The notes under the pieces are model-generated. The model saw nothing but the letters and a program-made list of their open reading frames with translations, was not told the origin of the DNA and did no database searches. From contig NZ_FTNI01000032.1 of assembly GCF_900156315.1 (NCBI RefSeq), positions 1 through 64,000 on the forward strand: a stretch of DNA of 64,000 nucleotides, given 5' to 3'. Every line of letters starts with the position of its first letter. Within the stretch, counting starts at the first letter, position 1. The DNA is from Microbispora rosea. GTDB taxonomy: Bacteria; Actinomycetota; Actinomycetes; Streptosporangiales; Streptosporangiaceae. Positions 24,880-33,197 of this stretch are shown here, piece after piece. The position numbers were made by a program, and so were the translations under genes.

Positions 24880-24974
24880 GTCAGCAGTCTGCCCGTGATG
24901 AGCTTCTCGGGCGTGGGACCTACCCTTGTGGCCTGAAAAATGTTCTCTTGAGGTGCTATCTAGGCGGAAACCCT

Positions 24975-24996
24975 TCACATAGATGCCCTGATGTGA
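24975..24996. promoter_or_regulatory. Inverted repeat TCACAT-N10-ATGTGA upstream of lat
   Basis: Exact 6-bp arms at 24975-24980 and 24991-24996, with flanking CCCT and GGG extending the symmetry imperfectly. It lies about 40 bp upstream of the lat start, where a repressor or activator would contact the promoter. Candidate target of the neighbouring Lrp-type regulator. Confidence 0.45.
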
Positions 24997-25034
24997 GGGA
25001 ATCATCTCGTTTCCCAGTATGACGCGGAGGCGAA

Positions 25035-26321
25035 ATGGACCCCACCACTGTGCACGACGCCCTCGCACGGCACCTGCTCGTGGACGGCTACCGCCTCGTG
25101 CTCGACCTGGACAGGAGCGCCGGCTCCTGGCTGGTCGACGCTCGGGACGGCCGGAGATACCTCGACTTCTACACGTTCTTCGCGTCGTCGCCGCTCGGGG
25201 TGAACCCGTTCGCCGACGACCCGGAGTTCGTCGCACTGCTCGGCCGGGTGGCCGCCAACAAGCCGGCCAACTCCGACATGTACACCGTCCACCTCGCCGA
25301 GTTCGTGGAGACGTTCCGGCGGGTGCTCGGCGACCCCGAGCTGCCGCACCTGTTCTTCGTCGAGGGCGGCTCGGCGGCCGTGGAGAACGCGCTCAAGTGC
25401 GCCTTCGACTGGAAGAGCCGCTGGAATGAGGCCCACGGCCGCCACCCCGGCCTCGGCACGCGCGTCCTCCACCTCACGCGGGCCTTCCACGGCCGGGGCG
25501 GCTACACGCTCTCGCTCACCAACACCGACCCCGTCAAGACCGACAGGTTCCCCCGCTTCTGCTGGCCGCGCGTGGACGTCCCCGCCATCCACTTCGGGGA
25601 CGTCGAGCGGGCGGAGGAGCGGGCGCTCGCGCAGGCCAGGGAGGCGTTCGAGCGGTTCCGCCACGACATCGCCTGCTTCATCGCCGAGCCCATCCAGGGC
25701 GAGGGCGGCGACAACCACATGCGCCCCGAGTTCCTCCAGGCGATGCAGGCGCTCTGCCACGAGTACGAGGCCCTGTTCGTCATGGACGAGGTGCAGACCG
25801 GCGTCGGCCTGACCGGCACCCCCTGGGCGTACCAGCAGCTCGGCCTGGCCCCCGACATCGTGGCATTCGCGAAGAAGGTCCAGGTCGGCGGCATCATGGC
25901 GGGCCGCAGGGTGGACCTCGTGCCCGACAACGTGTTCCGGGTCAGCGGCAGGATCAACTCCACCTGGGGCGGCGGCCTGGCCGACATGGTGCGCTCCCGC
26001 CGGATGCTGGAGATCATCGAGCGCGACGCCCTGATCCCGAGGGCGGCCATCCTGGGCGAGAAGCTGCTGGGCGCCCTCCAGGGCCTGGAGGCCGAGGGCC
26101 TGGTCGCCAACGCGCGCGGACGCGGGCTGATGTGCGCCTTCGACGTTCCCGACCCCGGCGGCCTGGTCGCCCGGCTCCGGGAGGAACGCGCGATCCTGGT
26201 CCTGCGCTGCGGCGAGCGGTCCGTACGGCTACGCCCTGCCCTGTCCGTCCAGCCGGACGAGCTTGAGTACGGCCTGGCCGGGCTGCGCGCCGTCCTCGCC
26301 GGGGATCGGGCCGGGGGCTGA
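25035..26321 (+). CDS. lat: L-lysine 6-aminotransferase
   Basis: The 428-residue protein matches lysine epsilon-aminotransferase closely: LDLDRSAGSWLVDARDGRRYLDFYTFFASSPLG, FFVEGGSAAVENALKCAFDWKSRWN, HLTRAFHGRGGYTLSLTNTDP, ALFVMDEVQTGVGLTG and the PLP lysine in IVAFAKKVQVGG, then RINSTWGGGLADMVRS. LAT moves the epsilon-amino group of lysine to 2-oxoglutarate, giving piperideine-6-carboxylate, used for catabolism or for beta-lactam precursors. No piperideine-6-carboxylate dehydrogenase gene is in the window. The last 93 nt overlap the antisense small LuxR-type gene. Confidence 0.92.
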   Translation: MDPTTVHDALARHLLVDGYRLVLDLDRSAGSWLVDARDGRRYLDFYTFFASSPLGVNPFADDPEFVALLGRVAANKPANSDMYTVHLAEFVETFRRVLGDPELPHLFFVEGGSAAVENALKCAFDWKSRWNEAHGRHPGLGTRVLHLTRAFHGRGGYTLSLTNTDPVKTDRFPRFCWPRVDVPAIHFGDVERAEERALAQAREAFERFRHDIACFIAEPIQGEGGDNHMRPEFLQAMQALCHEYEALFVMDEVQTGVGLTGTPWAYQQLGLAPDIVAFAKKVQVGGIMAGRRVDLVPDNVFRVSGRINSTWGGGLADMVRSRRMLEIIERDALIPRAAILGEKLLGALQGLEAEGLVANARGRGLMCAFDVPDPGGLVARLREERAILVLRCGERSVRLRPALSVQPDELEYGLAGLRAVLAGDRAGG

Positions 26322-26543
26322 CGGCGCGGGTGGCGCGGGTTCGCCGCGCCACCGGCAGATGGCCGTCATCCTCGAGTCCACGCCCAGCTTCGCGTAGATG
26401 CGGTTGACGTGGTTCTTCACGGTCTTCTCGCTCAGGAACAGCAGCCGCGCGATCTCGCCGTTGGAGTGACCGGTCGCGATCAGCTCCATGACCTCGGCCT
26501 CGCGCTTGCTCAGCCCCATTCCGGTGCGGTCGTCGATTCTCAT
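26229..26543 (-). CDS. Small LuxR-type HTH protein
   Basis: A ~104-residue protein consisting of a LuxR/NarL DNA-binding domain (LSKREAEVMELIATGHSNGEIARLLFLSEKTVKNHVNRIYAKLGVDSRMTAI, given here only by its start and end in the family: the LSKRE and KNHVNRIYAKLGV blocks) followed by a Pro/Gly-rich tail. There is no receiver or ligand domain, so it is a stand-alone effector like GerE. ATG 26543 is chosen because GGAGG lies 4-5 nt upstream. The 3' part (93 nt) is antisense to the end of lat, so the tail sequence is constrained by the lat frame. Confidence 0.75.
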   Translation of the reverse strand: MRIDDRTGMGLSKREAEVMELIATGHSNGEIARLLFLSEKTVKNHVNRIYAKLGVDSRMTAICRWRGEPAPPAPSAPGPIPGEDGAQPGQAVLKLVRLDGQGRA

Positions 26544-26654
26544 CCGGCCTCCGTAGAAGACGATCAGAGATCGCCGAGGCCCCCGCACGGCGGTTGTGAG
26601 GCAGCATAACCCGCATCGTCCACCTTTGGGGAAAAGTGCACTGACTTGCCCGGG

Positions 26655-28895
26655 TCAATGCCCCCCGTGGATCGTGACGGTCTCGAGATGCGGATCGGCG
26701 GCGATCTCGGCCGCGGTGAAGCGTTCAGTCACCCACCCGCCGCGCGAGAACAGGGCCGTCTGGTCGGCGTGGTGGGGTGACGCGGGGTTGGCGGACAGGG
26801 AGTAGGTGAGGACGGTACGCGTGCGGGGGCCGCCGGGGGTGAGCTCGACGGCCATCATGAAGCTGGATCCGGTGTTCACCTCCGGGTAGCGTCCGTCCGT
26901 GCCCAGCGGCCCGCCCGTGCGCACCCGGTCGAAGCAGCCCTCCCCTTCGGTGCAGCCGGGAATCGGGATCGAGGAGTAGCTCTGCGCCTGCCCGGGGGTG
27001 AGCGTCAGCGGAATCCGGTTGGACCGGAAGAACAGCACCGCGTCGGCGAATGCCTGCCGCACCGCCGGGTCATCGATCTTCAGCCCTCTCGGGGTGGTCA
27101 GCGGACGCGCGGGGTCGAAAGGCACCCGCCACATGGGACGGCCCAGCCGGGTGAAGATCTCGCGCCACAGGACGGCGCCCTCGCCGTCCAGGGTGGCCCG
27201 CCCGTCCCACCTCTCCAGCGTCCGGCAGGCCTCGTGGCCGAGCTCGGGGTGGGCACGGCACAGCTTCAGCAGGTCGTCGCGCATCAGCTCGAAGGTCAGG
27301 TTGCGCTTGCCGTGCACCGTGGCCTGCAACGTCTCCAGCGTGAAGCCGGGCGCGCCGAGCCCGTCGGCGCCGGACAGCCGCTGGGCGATCATGTCGAGGC
27401 TGACCCGGGGGCGCGGCTCCAGTTCGGTGCCCGTCTCGCCGTACGCCTGGGGATAGCCGGTGAGCGGCTTCTCCGGGTTCGTCATCCAGTAGGTGTTGTT
27501 GGAGTTGGCGACGTAGTCGGCGCGGACCAGCCTCGGCTGCGTGCCGGGCCCGAAGATGCCCGGCACGACGGCGTCGCCGTCCCTGCCCCACAGGCACGCG
27601 GAGGTCGAGCCGTCCAGGACGTACGCGTCGAGGCCCGGAACGGGCGAGGGCTTGGCGCAGCGCTTCGCCTCTGCGTCGGTGACGTGCGGGACGACCGAAG
27701 TGTCGGCGAAGTAGGCGGTGCCGCTCACGTCGGTGGCGAGGGTGTGGACGAACGGCATCCCCTGGTGGGTCCGCTGGGCCTCACGCAGCTCGTCGAGGCT
27801 GCCCGCCCTGGCCATCGCCAGCCATTCGTCGGCCGCCCGCAGGTTGGCGGCGTTCGCGTCGGCCAGCGCGTACGCGGCCTCGCCGGTCCGCCCGACCGCG
27901 AGCACCGGGCCGTAGCGGGAGGTGAGGAGGGTGTGGCCGGAGAGGGTGCCGTCCGGCAGCGCGACCTCCACCTCCTGCTCGCCCATCGGCTCCGCCCGGC
28001 CGTCGACCGTGTAGCTGTGGCCGCCCGCGAGTGCCAGCCGGTAGACGGTGAAGCGCTGCGCGTGGGAGACGGTGTGGGTCCAGGCGACCTTGGCGTTGTG
28101 GCCTATCTGGACGACCGGGGTGCCGTACAGGCTGCCGCCGGAGACGTCGAGCACGCCGGGGATCGTGAGCTGGACCTGGTAGAAGCGGCGGATCCCCTGC
28201 CAGGGGAAGTGCGGGTCGGCCAGCACCATGCCGCCGCCCCCGCGGGTGGCCTGACGGCCGAGGACCCAGGCGTTGCTGCCCGCCGCCGGCGGCTCAGGCT
28301 TCGGTCTCTCGGGTTCGGCCATGCCGGTGATGGCCTCCTTCAGGCTGGAGCTGGAGACCATCCGGCTGAGGTCGAGCAGGTTGTTCCACATGTCGGTGGC
28401 GGTGATCGGGCCGACCCACGCCTTACCCCGGCATCGGGGATCGGGCAGGTTCGCCACCCCGGTGTCCTCCAGGTAGCGGTTGTATCCGGCGACGTAGCCG
28501 TCCACCAGGCGGCGCAGCTCGTCGCTCGGGCCGACCGGCGCGGGCCGGGCCAGCAGCCGCCGTACGACGCCCGAGGCGGCGACGCTCTTGTAGTAGACGT
28601 CGCTGGTGAGGTTGGCGACCGGCTTGGGGTCGTCGGACTCGGCCTCCGGCCCGAAGTGGCGGGAGCGCTCGCCGCGCAGGGTCACCACCCAGGAGGCCAG
28701 GGTGCACAGGTTGTCCTGGGCGAAGGCGTAGCCGTATCCGAAACCGAGGCCGCCGTAGTCCTTGGCGGTGATGTGCGGGATGCCGTATTCGGTGCGCCGG
28801 ATCGTGGCCGAGTATCCCGCGTCGGCCGCCTCCGCCGGGGGCACGGGAGGGGCGAGCAATGCCAGCGAGATCGCCGCGGCAGGCACGAACTTCAC
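26655..28895 (-). CDS. Secreted penicillin acylase family N-terminal-nucleophile hydrolase
   Basis: The 746-residue precursor has a signal peptide (cleavage near AEA|AD, residue 23-24), an alpha chain, and the autoprocessing site before Ser207 in PPAAGSNAWVLG; Ser207 becomes the catalytic N-terminus of the beta chain. Other marks are YRTEYGIPHI-like start (RRTEYGIPHITAKDYGGLGFGYGYAFAQDN) and LADPHFPW. The nearest known branch contains aculeacin A acylase and acyl-homoserine-lactone acylases such as PvdQ/QuiP, which remove long acyl chains from lipopeptides or signals. GTG 28895 is preceded by AGGAG, which lies in the 8-nt gap after the ABC permease stop, so it is the last gene of the PadR/ABC operon. 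Confidence 0.88.
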   Translation of the reverse strand: MKFVPAAAISLALLAPPVPPAEAADAGYSATIRRTEYGIPHITAKDYGGLGFGYGYAFAQDNLCTLASWVVTLRGERSRHFGPEAESDDPKPVANLTSDVYYKSVAASGVVRRLLARPAPVGPSDELRRLVDGYVAGYNRYLEDTGVANLPDPRCRGKAWVGPITATDMWNNLLDLSRMVSSSSLKEAITGMAEPERPKPEPPAAGSNAWVLGRQATRGGGGMVLADPHFPWQGIRRFYQVQLTIPGVLDVSGGSLYGTPVVQIGHNAKVAWTHTVSHAQRFTVYRLALAGGHSYTVDGRAEPMGEQEVEVALPDGTLSGHTLLTSRYGPVLAVGRTGEAAYALADANAANLRAADEWLAMARAGSLDELREAQRTHQGMPFVHTLATDVSGTAYFADTSVVPHVTDAEAKRCAKPSPVPGLDAYVLDGSTSACLWGRDGDAVVPGIFGPGTQPRLVRADYVANSNNTYWMTNPEKPLTGYPQAYGETGTELEPRPRVSLDMIAQRLSGADGLGAPGFTLETLQATVHGKRNLTFELMRDDLLKLCRAHPELGHEACRTLERWDGRATLDGEGAVLWREIFTRLGRPMWRVPFDPARPLTTPRGLKIDDPAVRQAFADAVLFFRSNRIPLTLTPGQAQSYSSIPIPGCTEGEGCFDRVRTGGPLGTDGRYPEVNTGSSFMMAVELTPGGPRTRTVLTYSLSANPASPHHADQTALFSRGGWVTERFTAAEIAADPHLETVTIHGGH

Positions 28896-28903
28896 GGGAG
28901 CTC

Positions 28904-31117
28904 CTATTCGAAACGCGCGTTGTCGGGCGTGGTCATGCGCCGCAGCAGCGGCAGCGTGGTGAGGATCACCAGGAGGGACGCGGCCAGGCCGCCGCCGAGT
29001 GAGGTGAAGTAGACAGGGCCCGGCATGGCCGTCGACGCGCTCTTCATCGCGAGGGCGTCGATGAGCGGCTCGGCCACGCCGAAACCGGCGACCGCGGCGA
29101 GCGCGGCGGCCAGCACGAGCGGCAGCGCCGACTCCAGCAGCACCACCGCGGCCAGGGTGCGCGTGGGCGTGCCCGCCAGCCGCAGCAGGGTGAACGGCTG
29201 CCTGCGCTCCACCAGCCCGCCGCCGGCCGCGACCACGAGGCCGCAGGCGCCCGCGACCAGGGTGAGCCCGACCATGGCCAGCGCGACGTTCTCCGCCCGG
29301 GTGTACAGGTCCGCCCTGACCTGGGCGATCTCGGCGAAGGTCATCGGCGCTTCGACGGTGTAACCGGCCAGCAGGGTGCGCAGCCGCTCCAGTGTCGCCG
29401 TGTCCGGCGTGGTGATCATGACGGCCGCCAGGTCGAGCCCGTCGGCGGAGGCGGTCGGGCTGTCGGGGCCCGCCAGCGGAAGGAGCCTGTCGACGGTGAG
29501 CGGGTTGTCGGCGCCGACGATGCGGGCGAAGTTGCCCGCCACGGCGTGCGTGTTTGCGGGGCAGCGGCCCAGCACGGGGAAGAGGGCCAGACCGGCGCAC
29601 TCGACGACGTACGGCGTGGGCGGCGGGCCGTCGGGCCGTGGGGGAACCTTCCCCGTGTCCACCCGGCCGTAGATCGGCAGCACCTCCACGCCCGAATGGG
29701 CGCGCAGCCGGGCGAGCAGCTCCGTCCCCGCCCGCGGTGACAGGCCGGAGACGCCCGGCCGCTCGAACGTGGCGCCCAGGACGTCGTTGAGCGTGCCCCC
29801 GGCCACCTTCTGCTGGCCGGCGACCACAGCAGGCACGAGGGCCGCGATCGTCGTCCCGATGAACACCGCCAGGACCAGTCCGCTCACCGACCTGAAGGCG
29901 GTCTTCGGATCGGCGGCCAGGCGCCGCGCGGCCAGCAGCGTCGCCCCGCCCCGGGTCAGCCGGGCGGCCAGGCGCGCGGCGACCATGGTCAGCCAGGGCC
30001 CGGCCAGCATCAGCCCGACCATGATCAGCGCGAGCGCGACGACGGCCAGAAGCTCGTCGGGCTTGCCGTTCCGGTACACCGGGCCCGCGAACATCCCCAG
30101 TCCCACCAGCAGCGGGATCACCCGCCACGCCCGCGGCGGGGACGCGGCGGTCTTCCTCGCCACACCGAGGGGCGAGATCCGCACCCGGCGCAGCGACCAC
30201 AGGGCGGCGCAGGCCGCCACCACCGGCACACCGCCGAGCACGGCCGCGTACTGCCAGGCGTGCGGGGCGACCAGGTCGGGGAAGAACCGCGCACCGGTGA
30301 TCCGCACCCCGGCCACTGCAGGCCGTACGAGCTGGAAGATCGCGAGGCCCGTCAGCGCGCCGGCCAGCGCGCCCAGCGCCGCGTCCACCGCCGCGAGCAC
30401 GTTGATCTGCCGCGTGGTGGCGCCGACCAGGCGGATCGCCGCGAAGCGGGTCTCGCGGCGAGCCGCGGCCAGCCGGGTGGCGGTGCCCACGAGCACCAGC
30501 AGCGGGACGATCAGCCCGACCGCGGCGACGCCGAAGGCGAACCGGTAGACGTCCCCGCTGTCGTCGACGGCGGGCATGGTGCCGACCTCGTCGATCTGCC
30601 TGGCGCCGGGCAGGGCGGCGACCTGATCCGGCGTCCGTCCCACCACGGCGACCAGCTCGCCGGGCCCGGACAGCGCCGCGTCGCCGATCAGCCCGGCGCG
30701 CGTGCCGGGGAAGCGGGCGGCCAGCTCCTCAGGCGGCGCCGAGTCCAGCAGCCCGGCCAGCGCGGGCGAGGCGTAATACTGCCCGGGGCCGGGCATGCGG
30801 GACAGGCCGGGGACGACGGGCGCCCGCGTGCCGAGCGCGGCGGCGTCGAGCCTCTTGATCGTGCGGCCCGCGTAGAAGTCCTCGCGGTAGCTCCACAACG
30901 CGCCGTCGGCCGTCGCGTCGAGGGCCCAGCCGCTGGGCGCCGAGCCGGTCGTGCACTCCCAGCAGGGACGGCCGTCGGTGGCCTGGAACGCGTTGAACAG
31001 CGACAGCGTGGCCAGCAGCACCGCGACACCGGCCGCCACCCCGACGACGATCATCGCCAGCCTGGCCACCGCCTCCCTGCCGCTGCTCAGCGACAGCCGC
31101 AGGCTCAGCCGGATCAT
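28904..31117 (-). CDS. ABC transporter permease, FtsX/MacB family
   Basis: A 737-residue membrane protein with the duplicated FtsX architecture: an N-terminal helix (RLAMIVVGVAAGVAVLLATLSL), an extracellular domain of ~160 residues, three helices around residues 180-330, two further central helices (~345-405), a second N-terminal-type helix near 430 (GLVLAVFIGTTIAAL), a second extracellular domain with several Cys, and three C-terminal helices (from ~605). Such permeases work by mechanotransmission or extrude lipids and peptides. The ATG overlaps the ATPase stop by 4 nt (ATGA), so translation is coupled. Forms the transporter with the upstream ATPase. Confidence 0.85.
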   Translation of the reverse strand: MIRLSLRLSLSSGREAVARLAMIVVGVAAGVAVLLATLSLFNAFQATDGRPCWECTTGSAPSGWALDATADGALWSYREDFYAGRTIKRLDAAALGTRAPVVPGLSRMPGPGQYYASPALAGLLDSAPPEELAARFPGTRAGLIGDAALSGPGELVAVVGRTPDQVAALPGARQIDEVGTMPAVDDSGDVYRFAFGVAAVGLIVPLLVLVGTATRLAAARRETRFAAIRLVGATTRQINVLAAVDAALGALAGALTGLAIFQLVRPAVAGVRITGARFFPDLVAPHAWQYAAVLGGVPVVAACAALWSLRRVRISPLGVARKTAASPPRAWRVIPLLVGLGMFAGPVYRNGKPDELLAVVALALIMVGLMLAGPWLTMVAARLAARLTRGGATLLAARRLAADPKTAFRSVSGLVLAVFIGTTIAALVPAVVAGQQKVAGGTLNDVLGATFERPGVSGLSPRAGTELLARLRAHSGVEVLPIYGRVDTGKVPPRPDGPPPTPYVVECAGLALFPVLGRCPANTHAVAGNFARIVGADNPLTVDRLLPLAGPDSPTASADGLDLAAVMITTPDTATLERLRTLLAGYTVEAPMTFAEIAQVRADLYTRAENVALAMVGLTLVAGACGLVVAAGGGLVERRQPFTLLRLAGTPTRTLAAVVLLESALPLVLAAALAAVAGFGVAEPLIDALAMKSASTAMPGPVYFTSLGGGLAASLLVILTTLPLLRRMTTPDNARFE

Positions 31118-31794
31118 CGCATGGCCCCGGTTGCATAGGGGTCGAAGACCCGGCCGTCGCGCACCACGACCTCCCGATCGGCGCAGGCGGCGACCCGGGC
31201 GTCGTGGGTCACCACGATCACGGTCGCGCCCTCCTCGCGGGCCAGGCCCACCAGCAGGTCCATCACGTGCTCGCCCGTGAGCGTGTCCAGCGCGCCGGTG
31301 GGCTCGTCGGCGAACACGACCCGCGGCCGCGTCACCAGCGCTCTGGCGATCGCCACGCGCTGCGCCTGCCCGCCGGACAGCTCCCCGGTGCGCCGGCCGC
31401 CCAGGTCGGCCAGCTCCAGCCGTTCGAGCCATTCGGCCGCGCGCCGCTCGGCGTGCTTCCTCCGGGTGCGGCCCAGCAGCAGCGGCAGCATCACATTGTC
31501 GGCCGCGGTCAGCTCCGGCACGAGCTGGCCGAACTGGAAGACGAAGCCGAAAGCGGTGCGCCGCAGCTCGCTGCGGCGGCCGTCGTCGAGGGTGTCCAGG
31601 CGGCGTCCGTCGAACCACACCTCGCCGCTGTCCGGCGTGAAGATGCCGGCCAGGCAGTGCAGCAGCGTCGACTTGCCCGACCCGCTGGGGCCCATGATCG
31701 CCACGACCTCGCCCGCGGCCACCGACAGGTTCGCCTCGCGCAGCGCGACCGTGCTGCCGTAGGAGCGGCTGACCTCCCGAGCCTCGACGATCAC
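31114..31794 (-). CDS. ABC transporter ATP-binding protein, MacB/LolD type
   Basis: The 226-residue ATPase shows Walker A GPSGSGKST (near 38-46), Q-loop FQFGQLVPELTAADN, signature LSGGQAQRVAIARAL, Walker B RVVFADEPTGALD and H-loop VVTHDARVA. The family normally pairs with FtsX/MacB permeases, as here. GTG 31794 is taken as start because it overlaps the stop of the PadR gene (GTGA), making a coupled pair; a longer open frame upstream lacks a ribosome site. The order PadR, ATPase, permease, acylase is continuous. Confidence 0.92.
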   Translation of the reverse strand: MIVEAREVSRSYGSTVALREANLSVAAGEVVAIMGPSGSGKSTLLHCLAGIFTPDSGEVWFDGRRLDTLDDGRRSELRRTAFGFVFQFGQLVPELTAADNVMLPLLLGRTRRKHAERRAAEWLERLELADLGGRRTGELSGGQAQRVAIARALVTRPRVVFADEPTGALDTLTGEHVMDLLVGLAREEGATVIVVTHDARVAACADREVVVRDGRVFDPYATGAMR

Positions 31795-32315
31795 GACGCA
31801 CGCACCATCTCGGCCAGCGCGCCCAGCCGGGCCTGGGTGACGTCGATCCACCGCAGGTCCGCCTCCAGGTGGAACATGGCGTGATCGGCCAGCAGGGCGT
31901 CGGTCAGGGAGCCGCCGCGCTTGACCTCCGTGAGCTCCCGCATGCGCCGCATGTGCGTGGCGCGCTGCGCGTCCAGGTAGCCGGCCGCGTCACGGCCCAG
32001 CATCAGCGCCAGCACGACCTTGGTGAACAGCACCGTCTGCAGGTACGGCTCGGCCGCGACCGGCTCGGTCAGCCACGTGGCGACCTCCTGCCGGCCCAGG
32101 GGGGTGATGGCGTAGCGCTTGCGATCCGGCCCGTCGCCCGGCTCGCTCTGGCCGGTGACCTTGCCGTCCCTGGCCAGGCGGCCGAGCGTGGAGTACACCT
32201 GCCCGAAGGGCAGCGGCCTGCCGCGGCCGAAGAAGGTGTCGTAGTCGCGTTTCAGGTCGTATCCGTGGCTCGGCTCCCGCTCCAGCAGGCCGAGCAACGC
32301 GAGGGGAACGGTCAT
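31791..32315 (-). CDS. PadR family transcriptional regulator
   Basis: A 174-residue PadR protein: LALLGLLEREPSHGYDLKRDYD (helices 1-2), FGQVYSTLGRLARDGKVTG (recognition helix), the wing GPDRKRYAITPLGRQEVATWL and a C-terminal dimerisation helix region of the Vir_act_alpha_C type (HMRRMRELTEV, ADHAMFHLEADLRWIDVTQARL). PadR proteins commonly repress ABC or MDR operons and are released by drug-like ligands. A perfect palindrome lies 11-27 nt upstream of the ATG. First gene of the four-gene operon. Confidence 0.92.
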   Translation of the reverse strand: MTVPLALLGLLEREPSHGYDLKRDYDTFFGRGRPLPFGQVYSTLGRLARDGKVTGQSEPGDGPDRKRYAITPLGRQEVATWLTEPVAAEPYLQTVLFTKVVLALMLGRDAAGYLDAQRATHMRRMRELTEVKRGGSLTDALLADHAMFHLEADLRWIDVTQARLGALAEMVRAS

Positions 32316-32325
32316 GCCCGCAGGC

Positions 32326-32342
32326 TATACCCCGAGGGTATA
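32326..32342 (-). promoter_or_regulatory. Palindromic PadR operator overlapping the promoter
   Basis: TATACCC-CGA-GGGTATA is a perfect 7+3+7 palindrome. It starts 11 nt upstream of the padR ATG (32315). Read on the minus strand, TATACC or the adjacent TATAGC could be the -10 hexamer, which would give a very short or leaderless transcript; no Shine-Dalgarno is visible before the ATG. Binding of PadR here would block its own operon. Confidence 0.7.
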
Positions 32343-32365
32343 CACGCGGGGGATAAGTACCGATG

Positions 32366-32404
32366 AAAAAGCGAACGGCCGGTCCGTAGGGACCGGCCGT
32401 TCGC
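32366..32404 (-). terminator. Intrinsic terminator of tRNA-His
   Basis: GCGAACGGCCGGTCC (32371-32385) and its exact complement (32390-32404) form a 15-bp stem with loop GTAG; on the minus strand the hairpin is followed by TTTTT (32366-32370). It begins 7 nt after the tRNA 3' end. It also separates the tRNA from the leftward padR operon. Confidence 0.92.
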
Positions 32405-32410
32405 CGCTAG

Positions 32411-32484
32411 GGTGAGTGATGGGACTTGAACCCACGACATCCAGGACCACAACCTGGCGCTCTGCCAGCTGAGCTACACCCACC
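32411..32484 (-). tRNA. tRNA-His (anticodon GTG)
   Basis: The 74-nt gene folds as a cloverleaf with the anticodon loop TTGTGGT (anticodon GTG) and T-loop GGTTCAAGTCC. The acceptor stem GTGGGTG/CACTCAC carries an extra 5' G opposite a 3' C (G-1:C73), the identity element of bacterial tRNA-His. CCA is not encoded. It lies downstream of orn on the same strand, an arrangement also known in other actinomycetes. Confidence 0.97.
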
Positions 32485-32565
32485 ATGTGCGCCGTTCGAG
32501 GCGTACGAAGAAAGTGTAGCGGCATTTCGGAGTTGTTCGCGCCTCAATACCGCCACGTGCGGAGG

Positions 32566-33162
32566 TCAGGGCCCGGAGACGGCCTCCGCGACCTCGCGGG
32601 CGGTGGCGGAGTCGGGGCCCGGCTGCGGCACGAAGACCGCGGCGCGGTAGTAGCGCAGCTCCCGGATGCTCTCGGTGATGTCGGCCAGCGCCCGGTGCCC
32701 GCCCTGCTTCTCCGGAGAGGCGAAGTAGACCCGGGGATACCAGCGGCGGGCCAGCTCCTTGATCGACGAGACGTCGACCATCCGGTAGTGCAGGAACGTG
32801 TCCACCAGCGGCATGTCCCTGGCGATGAAGGCGCGGTCGGTCGCGATGGAGTTGCCGCACAGCGGCGCCTTCTTGGCCTCGGGCACATGGGAGCGGATGT
32901 AGTCGAGCACGACGGCCTCGGCCTCCGCCAGGGTCACCCCCGTCGCGAGCGCCTGGAGCAGCCCCGAGGCCGTGTGCATCTCCCGCACGACCTCGGACAT
33001 CTGCTCCAGCGTCTCGGCGGGGGGCTTGATGACGACGTCCACGCCCTCATCCAGCTGGTTCAGCTCGCTGTCGGTGACGATACAGGCCACCTCGATCAGC
33101 GCGTCACGGCCGAGGTCGAGCCCGGTCATCTCACAGTCGATCCAGACCAGCGGGTCAGTCAT
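32566..33162 (-). CDS. orn: Oligoribonuclease
   Basis: A 198-residue DEDDh exoribonuclease: motif I WIDCEMTGLD (Asp and Glu metal ligands), motif II around NSIATDRAFIARDMP, and motif III GGHRALADITESI with His and Asp. Orn degrades two- to five-nucleotide RNAs and pGpG from cyclic di-GMP turnover and is usually essential. ATG 33162. About 80 nt separate its stop from tRNA-His. Confidence 0.95.
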   Translation of the reverse strand: MTDPLVWIDCEMTGLDLGRDALIEVACIVTDSELNQLDEGVDVVIKPPAETLEQMSEVVREMHTASGLLQALATGVTLAEAEAVVLDYIRSHVPEAKKAPLCGNSIATDRAFIARDMPLVDTFLHYRMVDVSSIKELARRWYPRVYFASPEKQGGHRALADITESIRELRYYRAAVFVPQPGPDSATAREVAEAVSGP

Positions 33163-33197
33163 GGCTCAAGAGTAATGCTGAAGGGTAAATGGGGACG

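Noticed and set aside
26655..30200. A fused 1181-residue acylase reading
   Set aside because: The upstream 435 codons are a shadow frame of the ABC permease; the real acylase starts at GTG 28895 with AGGAG and a signal peptide.
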